DNA from: Rhizobium leguminosarum bv. trifolii WSM1325
GTDB lineage: Bacteria > Pseudomonadota > Alphaproteobacteria > Rhizobiales > Rhizobiaceae
Assembly (NCBI GenBank): GCA_000023185.1
Contig: CP001622.1
Span: forward strand, 1,426,001 to 1,490,000
Direction of reading: 5' to 3'
DNA: 64,000 nt
The position numbers and the translations under genes were made by a program. The stretch's first letter is position 1, and each line of letters begins with the position of its first letter. This document shows, in pieces, positions 46,545 through 55,575 of the stretch. The notes under the pieces were generated by a model. That model was not told the DNA's origin, made no database searches, and saw only the letters and a program-made list of their open reading frames with translations.

Positions 46545-48083
46545 ATGAGCGCTTCACCTGACATCGTCATCATCGGTTCAGGCGTCGGCGGCGCCACGGT
46601 TGCGGCCGGCCTGGCCGTGACCGGCGCGCAGATATTGATCCTCGAGGCCGGCGATCAGATCGCCGACCTTCCGGTCAACCGCGACCAACGCGCGATCTTC
46701 CAGCGGGGACATTTTCGACCGAAGGAAACCTGGTACGAGGCGAACGGCAGGGGGTTCAATCCCGGCAATTACTACAATGTCGGCGGGAATTCGAAATTCT
46801 ACGGCGCCGTGCTGTCTCGCTATCGCAGGCAGGATTTCGACGTCATCGAGCACCGCGAGGGTGTTTCGCCGGCCTGGCCGTTTCCGTACGAAGTCCTGGA
46901 GCCGTGGTACTGCCAGGCGGAACGCATGTATCAGGTCCGCGGCAGTCTGGGCGAAGATCCTACCGAACCGCACCATTCGGCTGCCTACGAGTACCTACCC
47001 GTCCCGGACGAGGCGCCGATTGCCGATATCAGGGCGCGCCTCAAGCAGAAAGGCCTGCATCCGTTTTCCCTACCGCTCGGCTTGGATCTTGACGCCTGGC
47101 TCTCCAAGGCGCGCACCCCATGGGATGCGCATCCGAACGCCCGCGACGGCAAGATGGATGCCGAGACCGCAGCCCTCGCAGTGGCGCTGAGGCACGCGAA
47201 CGTGCGGCTCGAAACCAATGCGCGCGTGACGAGGCTCGACACGGGCGCGGGGAGCCGGATCGACCGGGTGACCTACATCAAGAACGGGCAGACTGTGACT
47301 GTTTCGCCTGAGATCGTGATCCTCTCCGCCGGGGCGGTCCAATCATCAGTGCTTTTGCTGCGGTCGAAAAACCACCGCTTCCCAAGGGGGCTGGCGAACT
47401 CTTCCGACCAGGTGGGCCGCAACTTCATGAACCACAATGCCTCCGCCGTCATCGGGGTCTCGCCGCGGTTCAGGAACACCTCCATCTACCAGAAGACCTT
47501 TGCCTTCAACGACTTCTATCTCTCGGACGGGGAGGGAGGGCCGCCCCTTGGCAACGTGCAGCTCCTGGGGCGCATCTCTGAAAAGGTTCTCAAGGGCTCT
47601 CTGCCGCAGGCTCCGGAATGGCTTCTGCGCTTCATCACAACCCATGCCATCGACTTCTATGCGATGAGCGAGGACGTTCCAAACCCCGAAAGCCGCGTCA
47701 TGGTAGATGGAGATCGGATTATTCTCCAATGGCAGCGAACCAACTGGGACGCTCATCTCGCACTTGTCGCCAAGCTGAAGGCTATACTGAAGTCAATCGG
47801 GTTTCCGATCGTGCTCTCTAGGCCGTTCGATAAGCGCACGCCGTCGCATCAGTGCGGAACGATCCGCATTGGAAACGATCCCGCGACTGCACCGCTGAAC
47901 GCGTACTGCCGTTCGTATGATCACGAAAATCTCTTCGTCGTCGACGCCAGTTTCCTCCCCACATCGGCCGCGGTGAATCCTGCGCTCACTATCGCCGCCC
48001 AGGCGCTGAGAGTGGCAGATCACATCGCATCGAAGGACTTGCAGGCATCAGACACGCGCTGGCAGACCGAACGGACAAAATAG
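46545..48083 (+). CDS. GMC-type FAD oxidoreductase (sugar dehydrogenase-like)
   Basis: The 512-residue product has an FAD Rossmann motif (IVIIGSGVGGATVAAGLA, residues 7-24). The C-terminal GMC active-site region has the His in PSHQCGTIRIGNDPAT and the Asn in SAAVNPALTIAAQALR, resembling bacterial glucose/gluconate dehydrogenase large subunits that oxidise ring hydroxyls. No small gamma subunit or signal peptide was seen. The gene follows the ATPase by 15 bases and precedes a second, different GMC enzyme by nine bases. Confidence 0.85.
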   Translation: MSASPDIVIIGSGVGGATVAAGLAVTGAQILILEAGDQIADLPVNRDQRAIFQRGHFRPKETWYEANGRGFNPGNYYNVGGNSKFYGAVLSRYRRQDFDVIEHREGVSPAWPFPYEVLEPWYCQAERMYQVRGSLGEDPTEPHHSAAYEYLPVPDEAPIADIRARLKQKGLHPFSLPLGLDLDAWLSKARTPWDAHPNARDGKMDAETAALAVALRHANVRLETNARVTRLDTGAGSRIDRVTYIKNGQTVTVSPEIVILSAGAVQSSVLLLRSKNHRFPRGLANSSDQVGRNFMNHNASAVIGVSPRFRNTSIYQKTFAFNDFYLSDGEGGPPLGNVQLLGRISEKVLKGSLPQAPEWLLRFITTHAIDFYAMSEDVPNPESRVMVDGDRIILQWQRTNWDAHLALVAKLKAILKSIGFPIVLSRPFDKRTPSHQCGTIRIGNDPATAPLNAYCRSYDHENLFVVDASFLPTSAAVNPALTIAAQALRVADHIASKDLQASDTRWQTERTK

Positions 48084-48092
48084 GACAGTAAG

Positions 48093-49748
48093 ATGGGTTT
48101 CGACTATATCATCACCGGCGCCGGCCCTGCAGGATGCGTGCTTGCAAATCGGCTGAGCGAAGATCCCGATGTCAGCGTACTCCTGCTCGAGGCGGGTGGA
48201 GGCGACTGGAATCCTGTTTTTCACATGCCCGCGGGCTTCGCCAAGATGACCAAAGGCGTCGCCAGCTGGGGATGGGAAACCGTTCCCCAGAAACACATGA
48301 AAGGCCGCGTGCTTCGCTATACGCAGGCGAAAGTCATCGGTGGCGGCTCGTCCATCAACGCACAGCTCTATACGCGCGGAAATGCGGCGGATTACGACCT
48401 CTGGGCTCGCGAAGACGGTTGCGAGGGCTGGGACTATCGTTCGATTCTTCCCTATTTCAAACGTGCGGAGGACAACCAGCGTTTCGCCGATGACTACCAC
48501 TCCTATGGTGGTCCGCTCGGCGTCTCGATGCCTGCTGCGCCGCTGCCGATCTGTGACGCCTATATTCGTGCAGGGCAGGAGCTCGGCATTCCCTATAATC
48601 ACGACTTCAACGGACGCCAGCAGGCGGGCGTGGGATTTTATCAGCTGACGCAGCGCAACCGCCGCCGGTCGTCGGCTTCGCTCGCTTATCTCTCGCCGAT
48701 CAAGGACCGCAAGAACCTGACGGTCCGGACGGGCGCGCGCGTCGCGCGTATTGTCCTGGAGGGAGGCCGTGCGACGGGCGTCGAGATCGTGACCTCGCGC
48801 GGCTTGGAGGTCGTGCGCGCCGAACGCGAAGTATTGATTTCCTCCGGCGCCATTGGATCGCCGAAGCTGCTTTTGCAGTCCGGCATAGGACCGGCCGATC
48901 ATCTGCGGTCGGCGGGCGTCAAGGTGCTCCACGATCTGCCGGGTGTTGGCGGCAACCTCCAGGATCACCTGGATCTTTTCGTCATCGCTGAATGCACCGG
49001 CGATCACACCTATGATGGCGTCGCAAAACTCCACCGGACACTTTGGGCCGGGATTCAATACGTCCTGTTCCGGACCGGTCCTGTCGCCTCGTCGCTCTTC
49101 GAGACCGGCGGCTTCTGGTATGCCGATCCCGAGGCCCGTTCTCCTGATATCCAGTTCCACCTCGGCCTGGGTTCGGGCATCGAAGCGGGTGTCGAGCGGC
49201 TCAAGAATGCCGGCGTGACCCTTAACTCCGCCTATCTGCATCCGCGGTCGCGGGGGACGGTCCGCCTGTCATCCTCCGACCCGTCTGTCGCTCCATTGAT
49301 CGACCCCAACTACTGGTCCGATCCCCACGACAGGACGATGTCCCTGGAAGGGCTCAAGATCGCCCGCGAGATCATGCAGCAGGCGGCGCTGAAGCCCTAT
49401 GTCATGGCCGAAAGACTTCCTGGACCGAAGGTGATGACCGACGAGCAGCTTTTCGACTACGGCTGCGCCAACGCAAAGACCGACCATCATCCGGTCGGCA
49501 CCTGCAAGATGGGAGCGGGACCCGACGCGGTTGTCGGGCTTGATCTCAAGGTCCATGGCCTGGAAGGCCTCAGGGTCTGCGATTCATCCGTCATGCCGCG
49601 CGTCCCGTCATGCAATACCAACGCTCCGACGATCATGGTCGGCGAAAAAGGATCGGACCTCATCCGGGGCTTGCCGGCACTTGCCCCCACCATCTTTGCC
49701 TACGAACGCAACGATGCGAGGCCTCGGGCCCGCACCGAAATCCGGTAG
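48093..49748 (+). CDS. GMC oxidoreductase (choline/alcohol dehydrogenase-like)
   Basis: The 551-residue product is a canonical GMC protein: FAD motif YIITGAGPAGCVLANRLSED near the N-terminus, GMC signature KVIGGGSSINAQLYTRG, and active site His in KTDHHPVGTCKMG with Asn in PSCNTNAPTIMVGE. It oxidises a primary or secondary alcohol, with the substrate unknown. It differs clearly in sequence from the preceding GMC protein, so the two are unlikely to be a recent duplication. Confidence 0.9.
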   Translation: MGFDYIITGAGPAGCVLANRLSEDPDVSVLLLEAGGGDWNPVFHMPAGFAKMTKGVASWGWETVPQKHMKGRVLRYTQAKVIGGGSSINAQLYTRGNAADYDLWAREDGCEGWDYRSILPYFKRAEDNQRFADDYHSYGGPLGVSMPAAPLPICDAYIRAGQELGIPYNHDFNGRQQAGVGFYQLTQRNRRRSSASLAYLSPIKDRKNLTVRTGARVARIVLEGGRATGVEIVTSRGLEVVRAEREVLISSGAIGSPKLLLQSGIGPADHLRSAGVKVLHDLPGVGGNLQDHLDLFVIAECTGDHTYDGVAKLHRTLWAGIQYVLFRTGPVASSLFETGGFWYADPEARSPDIQFHLGLGSGIEAGVERLKNAGVTLNSAYLHPRSRGTVRLSSSDPSVAPLIDPNYWSDPHDRTMSLEGLKIAREIMQQAALKPYVMAERLPGPKVMTDEQLFDYGCANAKTDHHPVGTCKMGAGPDAVVGLDLKVHGLEGLRVCDSSVMPRVPSCNTNAPTIMVGEKGSDLIRGLPALAPTIFAYERNDARPRARTEIR

Positions 49749-49772
49749 GCCATGTCGAGAGGAGAGACGACA

Positions 49773-50942
49773 ATGTCTGAAGTCAGAGTTGCAGTGCTTG
49801 GCGCCTCGGGTTGGATGGGAAAGGTCCACACGATGGCTTATCAGACCTTTCCGCATTTCTTCGGAGTGTCGGACGGCACGGCACGGATCGTCGCTCTCGT
49901 CGAAGGTCCCTCCAAGGCAGCCGGGGATCTTTCCCACAGGGCGCCGGGTGCAAGAATTCTTCAGGATTGGAATCTGGCGGTCGCTGATCCTGAGGTCGAT
50001 CTGATCGATATCTGCCTGCCCGACCACCTTCATTACCAGGTGGCCAAGGCGGCCTTGCTGGCCGGCAAACATGTCTATTGCGAAAAGCCATTGGCAAACA
50101 CCGCCGCCGAAGCGCGGGAACTGGCCGACATCGCCAGGGAAAAGGGTGTCATTACCCGCGTCGGACACGCCTTTCCCCGGAATCCCGTCCATGATCTGGC
50201 GAAAGATATCATTCAATCCGGCGAAATCGGCGAGATCAAGCTCTTCCGGGGCTGCCAGCACGTCGACATGTATGGCGATCCAAACGCGCCCTTCATGTGG
50301 CGGGCCGACGGAAAGCTCGCGCCGACCGGGATCGTCGGTGATACCGGCTCGCACATCTTCAGCTTCATGGATTTCCTGGTCGGGCGAGTCAGTTCCCTGA
50401 TTGCCGACAATCTCATCGTGACGCCGCGTCGGCCTGTCGTCGAGGGCCTTGCCTATGGCGAACAGATGAAACTGTCAGGCAACGAGTCCTGGGCTGATAT
50501 CACCAACCCCGATGCGACGAACCTGTTGTGCCGGTTCGAGAACGGTGCCGGCGGGATCGTCGATTTCAGCCGTGTCGCGACCGGCCGCAAGTTCATGCAG
50601 ACCTACGAAATCTATGGAACGAAAGGCAGCATCGCCTATAGCTATGACGAGATAAACCGGCTGCGCTTCTATTCCAACGACGACCGGACGGGGCGGCGCG
50701 GCTTTCGGGAGATCGACGTGGGTCCTGAAAATCCCACCTTCAGGGCTTTCCTTCCTCTGCCGAATTTCGGTCTGGGCTACAATGAAAGCAAGATCATCGA
50801 GGTGGCCGAGGTGATCCGCTCGATTGTTGCAAACAGGCCGATGTGGCCGACATTCGATACCGGCCACCACATCTGCCAGATCGTCGACGCATGCATGGAG
50901 TCCTCCCGGCAAAAACGCTGGGTCGACATCCCGCTGGGTTGA
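49773..50942 (+). CDS. Gfo/Idh/MocA family oxidoreductase
   Basis: The 389-residue product has the N-terminal NAD(P) fold (VAVLGASGWMGKVHTMAY) and the family EKP motif (HVYCEKPLANTAAEA, lysine in catalysis). The C-terminal half has GDTGSHIFSFMDFLVG with the conserved histidine. Members oxidise or reduce sugars, inositols or 3-keto sugars, which fits the neighbouring dehydrogenases. ATG 49773 follows GAGGAGAG; ATG 49752 is a weaker start. FAD oxidoreductase follows after six bases. Confidence 0.92.
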   Translation: MSEVRVAVLGASGWMGKVHTMAYQTFPHFFGVSDGTARIVALVEGPSKAAGDLSHRAPGARILQDWNLAVADPEVDLIDICLPDHLHYQVAKAALLAGKHVYCEKPLANTAAEARELADIAREKGVITRVGHAFPRNPVHDLAKDIIQSGEIGEIKLFRGCQHVDMYGDPNAPFMWRADGKLAPTGIVGDTGSHIFSFMDFLVGRVSSLIADNLIVTPRRPVVEGLAYGEQMKLSGNESWADITNPDATNLLCRFENGAGGIVDFSRVATGRKFMQTYEIYGTKGSIAYSYDEINRLRFYSNDDRTGRRGFREIDVGPENPTFRAFLPLPNFGLGYNESKIIEVAEVIRSIVANRPMWPTFDTGHHICQIVDACMESSRQKRWVDIPLG

Positions 50943-50948
50943 ACGCCG

Positions 50949-53033
50949 ATGACCATAGACGTTCCGCAGGAAATTCTTGACGCACTGACCGATGTCGACA
51001 TGCCGCGGCTCCCAACCGAGCCCGCCCCTTTCGACGTGGTCCGGCTCGCCGGCCTCGAGGTGCCGGTCTATCGGGCTGGTTGCGTCGTCGTCGGATCCGG
51101 CGCGGCAGGTCTGCGTGCGGCGGTGGAAATGAAGCGGCGCGGCGATGACGTCGTCATTATCAGCCAAAGCGCGTGGGGTGGAACCTCGGCCTGTTCTGGA
51201 TCCGACAAACAGACCCTTCACACTGCAAACACTGCCGATCAGGGCGACAATTACAAGGCGATGGCCCGAGCCATCCGCAGCGGCGGCGCAATGGACGAGG
51301 ACACCGCGTATGTCGAGGCTGTGGGATCGTCCCGGATGATGGCATCGCTCCAGTTCTTAGGTCTGCCGCTGCCTCAGGATCCGCTTGGCGGGACGCTCAG
51401 ATATCAGACCGACCATGACGAGGTCGGCCGCGCCACCAGTTGTGGCCCGCGCACATCGCGCCTGATGGTCAAGGTGCTGGCTGAGGAGGCGATCCGGCTC
51501 GGAGTGCCGTTTTACAACCAGACCACCGCGGTAAAGATCCTCACCGAGGGCGATGGCGATGACCGCCATGTTGTCGGAATACTCGCCATGCGCGCCAGCG
51601 ACCGCACGGAGGAGAACCCGCTGGGCATCGCGCTGTTCGTCAGTGGCGTGATTGTGCTCGCCGCCGGCGGGCCGGGTGAACTATATCGCGACAGCGTTTA
51701 TCCCAACGGCTGCTTCGGCTCTCTCGGATTGGCGCTCGAGGCAGGCGTCGAGCTCGTCAACCTGACCGAAAGCCAGTTTGGTATCGGAACACGCAGGGAA
51801 GGGTTCCCATGGAATCTGTCGGGCACATACGTCCAGGCGATCCCGCATATCTACTCGCTCGATTCAGACGGCGCCGAACACCATTTCCTGGCAGAATACT
51901 ATCGCAGCACGCAGGAGCTGGCTTCGAATGTCTTCCGCAAGGGCTATCAGTGGCCATTTCACGCGACGCGCATGCTCGATTTCGGCTCGAGCCTGGTAGA
52001 CCTTGCCATCTCCCGGGAAACCGCCGCAGGGCGGCGCGTCTTTATGGACTTCAATCGCAATCCCCTATCCGTGCCGGGCGACCTGCCATTCAGTCTGGAG
52101 AGACTTGACGAAGACGTCCGCGACTATCTCGGCAAGGCCGGCGCCGACCAGGACATGCCGATCGATCGATTGAAGCATATGAACCCGCTCGCGATCGAGC
52201 TCTACCGCCGCTACAAGGTCGATATTGCCGAGGAGCCGCTGGAATTTGCCGTCAACAACCAGCACATGAACGGCGGCATCATGGTCGACACCTGGGGCCG
52301 CAGCAGTCTCGGCGGCTGTTACGCTGTCGGAGAAGCATCGGGCACACACGGCGTGACGCGGCCGGGTGGAGCGGCGCTCAATGCCGGGCAAGTCTTCGGT
52401 ACGCGCGCGGCAGAGCACATCAGCGCGAGTGGCAGCGCAAAGCGGTCGGCAGCAGAGGACATAGCCGATATCGCAGAGGCGGGCATCGCCGACCTCCTTG
52501 CCGTCCTTCGGACAGAGAGCCCGCTCACCGTCAAATCGATCCGTTCGCAAGTGCAGGCGCGAATGAGCGAAAAGGCTGGCATCATCTGTGATCAAGAAAG
52601 CGTAGGCCGGGCCTTGATCGAAGCGCGCAAACTGAACGCTGAAATCCATGCGAACGGCATTGCCTACGGTCGCGCAGCGGAGGCCGTTCGAGGTGTGCAA
52701 TGGCGGCATATGGCGCTCGTGTCGGAAGCCGTGCTCAGCGCGCTTGATTTCTTCATTCGCAATGGAGGCGGCAGCCGTGGCGCGCGGGCGATATGCGATG
52801 CCGAAGGCGAATCCCTTCCGCTGGCGCGTTCAGGGCCGTTGCAGGATTATCGTTTTCGGAAGGAACGCGAGGCGCATCGCAAGGAACAGATCGTCGTTCG
52901 GCTTGATGGCGATGAGATCAGGCTTTCAACCCGTCCGAACCGCATGCTGGATGAAAGCGCCAAGTCCTTCTTCGAGCGAGACTGGCCAGCCTGGTTGACA
53001 GGCCGCATCTACGATCTGGGCGCGGACAAATGA
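50949..53033 (+). CDS. FAD-dependent oxidoreductase, succinate dehydrogenase/fumarate reductase flavoprotein-like
   Basis: The 694-residue product has a Rossmann FAD motif CVVVGSGAAGLRAAVEM (residues about 45-61) after an unusual 44-residue N-terminal extension, and GGCYAVGEASGTHGVTRPGG near residue 460 for FAD binding. The C-terminal 200 residues are helical, like the flavoprotein C-domain. No partner iron-sulfur or membrane subunit is encoded next to it. The substrate is unknown. It ends the catabolic cluster. Confidence 0.82.
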   Translation: MTIDVPQEILDALTDVDMPRLPTEPAPFDVVRLAGLEVPVYRAGCVVVGSGAAGLRAAVEMKRRGDDVVIISQSAWGGTSACSGSDKQTLHTANTADQGDNYKAMARAIRSGGAMDEDTAYVEAVGSSRMMASLQFLGLPLPQDPLGGTLRYQTDHDEVGRATSCGPRTSRLMVKVLAEEAIRLGVPFYNQTTAVKILTEGDGDDRHVVGILAMRASDRTEENPLGIALFVSGVIVLAAGGPGELYRDSVYPNGCFGSLGLALEAGVELVNLTESQFGIGTRREGFPWNLSGTYVQAIPHIYSLDSDGAEHHFLAEYYRSTQELASNVFRKGYQWPFHATRMLDFGSSLVDLAISRETAAGRRVFMDFNRNPLSVPGDLPFSLERLDEDVRDYLGKAGADQDMPIDRLKHMNPLAIELYRRYKVDIAEEPLEFAVNNQHMNGGIMVDTWGRSSLGGCYAVGEASGTHGVTRPGGAALNAGQVFGTRAAEHISASGSAKRSAAEDIADIAEAGIADLLAVLRTESPLTVKSIRSQVQARMSEKAGIICDQESVGRALIEARKLNAEIHANGIAYGRAAEAVRGVQWRHMALVSEAVLSALDFFIRNGGGSRGARAICDAEGESLPLARSGPLQDYRFRKEREAHRKEQIVVRLDGDEIRLSTRPNRMLDESAKSFFERDWPAWLTGRIYDLGADK

Positions 53034-53078
53034 GGCGATGCCGGTAGGCGTCACTTCGAGACGGAGCCGTGCGGCTGA

Positions 53079-53261
53079 TCAATCGGGATTCGAAACCGGG
53101 GGCGGAACTCGGACGCGCTCGGTGTCGTCAGAGCCTTCGGCGATAGCTTCCTCGCTTCTGCGCACCCGCCTTGGCGGATCCTTGCCTTCGACCGGCTTCG
53201 GCGACAACTGGTCGTCGGCCTGGATCTCGTCGGTGTTCAGGTAGTTCTTGCTTTCGTCCAT
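53079..53261 (-). CDS. Small hydrophilic protein, unknown
   Basis: The 60-residue product (MDESKNYLNTDEIQADDQLS) is acidic to mixed charge, proline-rich and probably disordered. No ribosome binding site is obvious, which lowers confidence. It has an EcfG-like promoter (GGAAC-N16-AGTT) about 60 bases upstream, as seen for several genes nearby, which supports a real stress-type gene. Confidence 0.5.
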   Translation of the reverse strand: MDESKNYLNTDEIQADDQLSPKPVEGKDPPRRVRRSEEAIAEGSDDTERVRVPPPVSNPD

Positions 53262-53318
53262 AGCGGTTGCGTCCGGCTGGAAAATTGCGGGGCAAATGCC
53301 GTCCCGCGCTTTTGGGCT

Positions 53319-53343
53319 AACTCTCGGCGACGTGACAGGTTCC
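53319..53343 (-). promoter_or_regulatory. EcfG-like promoter for the 53261 gene
   Basis: On the minus strand GGAAC (53343-53339) is followed after 16 bases by AGTT (53322-53319). The consensus for alphaproteobacterial general-stress promoters is GGAAC-N16/17-CGTT, so the -10 differs at one base. Confidence 0.5.
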
Positions 53344-53366
53344 CTCGCTCGCGAGCGGCCTGCGGC

Positions 53367-54161
53367 TTATATATCGGCTCCAGCTTCGGAAACGTCGAGC
53401 TCGATCATGACGGGCGCGTGGTCGCTCGTATGCTCCCAGCCGCGCGGTTTTTTCCGGACGGTTGCCCATCGAAGCAACGGGGCGACTGCCGGACTGAGCA
53501 GGAAGTGGTCGATCCGAAGCCCTGCGTCACGTTCGAAGCTGTTCCGCCAGTATCTCCAGAAGGTGTAGATCCGCTCCTCCGGATGCAAATGCCTGACCGC
53601 ATCGGTCCAGCCCTGAGCGACGAGATGAGCATAGGCCTTGCGCACTTCCGGCCTGAAGAGGGCGTCGTCCAGCCAGCGTTCAGGCTTGTAGACGTCGATC
53701 TCCGTCGGCATGACGTTGAAGTCGCCGGCCAGGATCGAAGGCACCCCGAGCTCCAGGAGTTCGGCGGCGTAGTCCTGCAGGCGACGGAACCAGCGAAGCT
53801 TGTACTCGAACTTCGCTCCCGGGAACGGATTGCCGTTGGGAAGATACAGGCATCCGACCAGAATGCCGTCGACGGCAGCTTCGATATAGCGGCTATGGGT
53901 ATCATCGGGATCGCCGGGAAGACCGCGACGCGTCAGGATCGGTGTCTTGCCTTTCGCCAGGATGGCCACCCCGTTCCAGGATCTCTGCCCGTGCCAGATG
54001 GCGCCGTAGCCGGCCCGTTCGATCTCCTTTCGCGGAAACCCGGCATCGTCTGTCTTCAGTTCCTGGAGGCAGACTACATCAGGGACATCCTCCTTGAGCC
54101 AGCGCAGCAGGATGTCCAGTCGCCCATTGATCCCGTTGACATTGTAGGTTGCGATTTTCAC
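53367..54161 (-). CDS. xth: Exodeoxyribonuclease III
   Basis: AP endonuclease/3' exonuclease of base excision repair. The 264-residue product has the family motifs MKIATYNVNGINGR, CLQELKTD (metal-binding Glu), LAGDFNVMPTEIDVY and the catalytic SDHAPVMIEL at the C-terminus. ATG at 54161 starts the canonical N-terminus. It lies in a stress-gene neighbourhood. Confidence 0.95.
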   Translation of the reverse strand: MKIATYNVNGINGRLDILLRWLKEDVPDVVCLQELKTDDAGFPRKEIERAGYGAIWHGQRSWNGVAILAKGKTPILTRRGLPGDPDDTHSRYIEAAVDGILVGCLYLPNGNPFPGAKFEYKLRWFRRLQDYAAELLELGVPSILAGDFNVMPTEIDVYKPERWLDDALFRPEVRKAYAHLVAQGWTDAVRHLHPEERIYTFWRYWRNSFERDAGLRIDHFLLSPAVAPLLRWATVRKKPRGWEHTSDHAPVMIELDVSEAGADI

Positions 54162-54327
54162 GATGCCCTCGGAAGTCGAAGCACGGACGGGCTCTAGAAG
54201 CGCTCCTGAGTTTCGTCCTCAGGAAATCTGAGCCCGCAATCGCCCCAATGGAGGCGGCTCTCCACACCGTAATGGTCCGCCGGTCGGAATCCTCTCGGGG
54301 TGATCGAGCCGGCTGTCACTTGGCTCC

Positions 54328-54825
54328 TCAACGCGTCGCGCCGAAGACGAAGGCGATGCCGGCGACGATCGCTGCGGCTGTCAGCGGCTGCCGGCGTATG
54401 CGATCCTCGAGGTCATGGACGAATGTGCGAGCTTCCGCCTTTGCCAGGCGGGCTGTTCCAGAAGCCAGCTCCGAAGCAGATTCCGCCATCCGACCGGCTT
54501 CTTTCTGAAGCGCGCGCATTTCTTCGCGATCGACGTCAAATCTCTCTGAGGGGTGTGCGGTTTCGCCGCTTGCGCGCAGGGCTTGATCGACGAGCGGAAA
54601 CTCCTCGTCCAGCCTGGTGGGATCTGGCTCACGCTTCACACGCTCGGCCGCCTCGACGTCGCTGCGGCCGGCAGGAATGGAGGTGTGGGTGGCTGACACC
54701 GGGTCGGACGCCGGAAAGGTATCCTCGATTGCTTTGTCGAGTTCGCCTTTTTGGGCCCGGTTTCGCTGCTCTGCCTGCTCTTTTCGCATCGACTGGACTG
54801 CAGGGGAGTCGTTCGGATTTGCCAT
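54328..54825 (-). CDS. Stress-associated protein with C-terminal membrane helix, unknown
   Basis: The 165-residue product (MANPNDSPAVQSMRKEQAEQ) has a motif seen in short rhizobial proteins, DKAIEDTFPASDPVSATH (residues about 30-47). A long charged/coiled middle with Ala/Glu repeats follows (MAESASELASGTARLAKAEA), and a hydrophobic C-terminus (LTAAAIVAGIAFVFGA), giving an ElaB/YqjD-like plan. AGAGGAAA precedes ATG 54825. A GGAAC -35 element lies about 50 bases upstream. Confidence 0.72.
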   Translation of the reverse strand: MANPNDSPAVQSMRKEQAEQRNRAQKGELDKAIEDTFPASDPVSATHTSIPAGRSDVEAAERVKREPDPTRLDEEFPLVDQALRASGETAHPSERFDVDREEMRALQKEAGRMAESASELASGTARLAKAEARTFVHDLEDRIRRQPLTAAAIVAGIAFVFGATR

Positions 54826-54856
54826 TGGGGTTTCCTCTGTTGCACTTCGACAATCA

Positions 54857-54881
54857 AAGCGACGACAGGGAAAGAAGTTCC
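54857..54881 (-). promoter_or_regulatory. Possible EcfG-like promoter for the 54825 gene
   Basis: GGAAC (54881-54877 on the minus strand) is followed after 16 bases by GCTT. The -35 is exact but the -10 is poor, so this is tentative. Confidence 0.35.
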
Positions 54882-54969
54882 ATAGAAATGCTTCCGAGCA
54901 TTGCAATCGGGTCACGCCGGACCAAAGTCTTGCCGGCCCTACTACCTAGGTCGGTTGCATTCTTTACGA

Positions 54970-54994
54970 GGAACAGCGAGAAATCTCATACGTC
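54970..54994 (+). promoter_or_regulatory. EcfG-like promoter for the Gly/Asn/Ser-rich protein gene
   Basis: GGAAC 54970-54974, 16-base spacer, CGTC 54991-54994, about 50 bases before the ATG at 55042. This matches the general-stress consensus GGAAC-N16/17-CGTT at all but the last base. Confidence 0.5.
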
Positions 54995-55041
54995 ATATAT
55001 TGTATGGGAAACGGCCGGGAACGGACGAACGAGGCTATGGC

Positions 55042-55548
55042 ATGAGTATCCGGAAACGCGATTTTCTGAGATTGGGCGGCAGCGCCGCGGTCGCCCTCGT
55101 CGCTGCCGCATCACCAGCCAGTTTGAATTTTGGCGGTTCCCTTCCTGTTCTGGCAGTGGACTTTGCGCAGGCAAAGGACGGCAACAACGGGAATGGTGGA
55201 GGGAATGGCAACGGCGGCGGCAATGGCAATGGCAATGGGGGAGGGAATGGCAACGGTGGCGGCAACGGCAACAGCGGTTCCGGGAACTCCTCCGGTGGGA
55301 ATTCCTCCGGCGGCGGAGGGTCCTCCTCCTCCTCCTCCTCCTCCTCCTCTAGCACCGGGTCGTCAGCAGGATCGGGAGCGAGAGCGACAGCTGCGTCCGA
55401 TGGCTCGATCGACGTCCGTCATTCGAATGGTATCACTGAAGTCCTGCAGCGCGGTCGCTACATTATGAAGGACTCGAAGGGCCGGACGATCATAAATCGA
55501 CAGGCGACGGCCAACGATGCCCGCCGGCTGAGCCGCTTTCTTCGCTGA
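55042..55548 (+). CDS. Exported Gly/Asn/Ser-rich low-complexity protein
   Basis: The 168-residue product starts MSIRKRDFLRLGGSAAVALV, a Tat-like leader with a Lys-Arg pair followed by a hydrophobic stretch. A 60-residue low-complexity region follows with about ten NG/GGN units, then an 11-serine run encoded by nine TCC codons plus TCT and AGC (55321-55353). The C-terminal domain (DVRHSNGITEVLQRGRYIMKD, then GRTIINRQATANDARRLSRF) looks folded and conserved. Function is unknown; an extracellular or envelope role is inferred. The frame extends upstream to 54901 but lacks support. Confidence 0.75.
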   Translation: MSIRKRDFLRLGGSAAVALVAAASPASLNFGGSLPVLAVDFAQAKDGNNGNGGGNGNGGGNGNGNGGGNGNGGGNGNSGSGNSSGGNSSGGGGSSSSSSSSSSSTGSSAGSGARATAASDGSIDVRHSNGITEVLQRGRYIMKDSKGRTIINRQATANDARRLSRFLR

Positions 55549-55575
55549 AGCGTGATCGTCGGGCGACAATATCTT

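Noticed and set aside
48048..49241. 397-codon minus-strand frame opposite the second GMC gene
   Set aside because: Shadow of the GMC frame; no conserved motifs.
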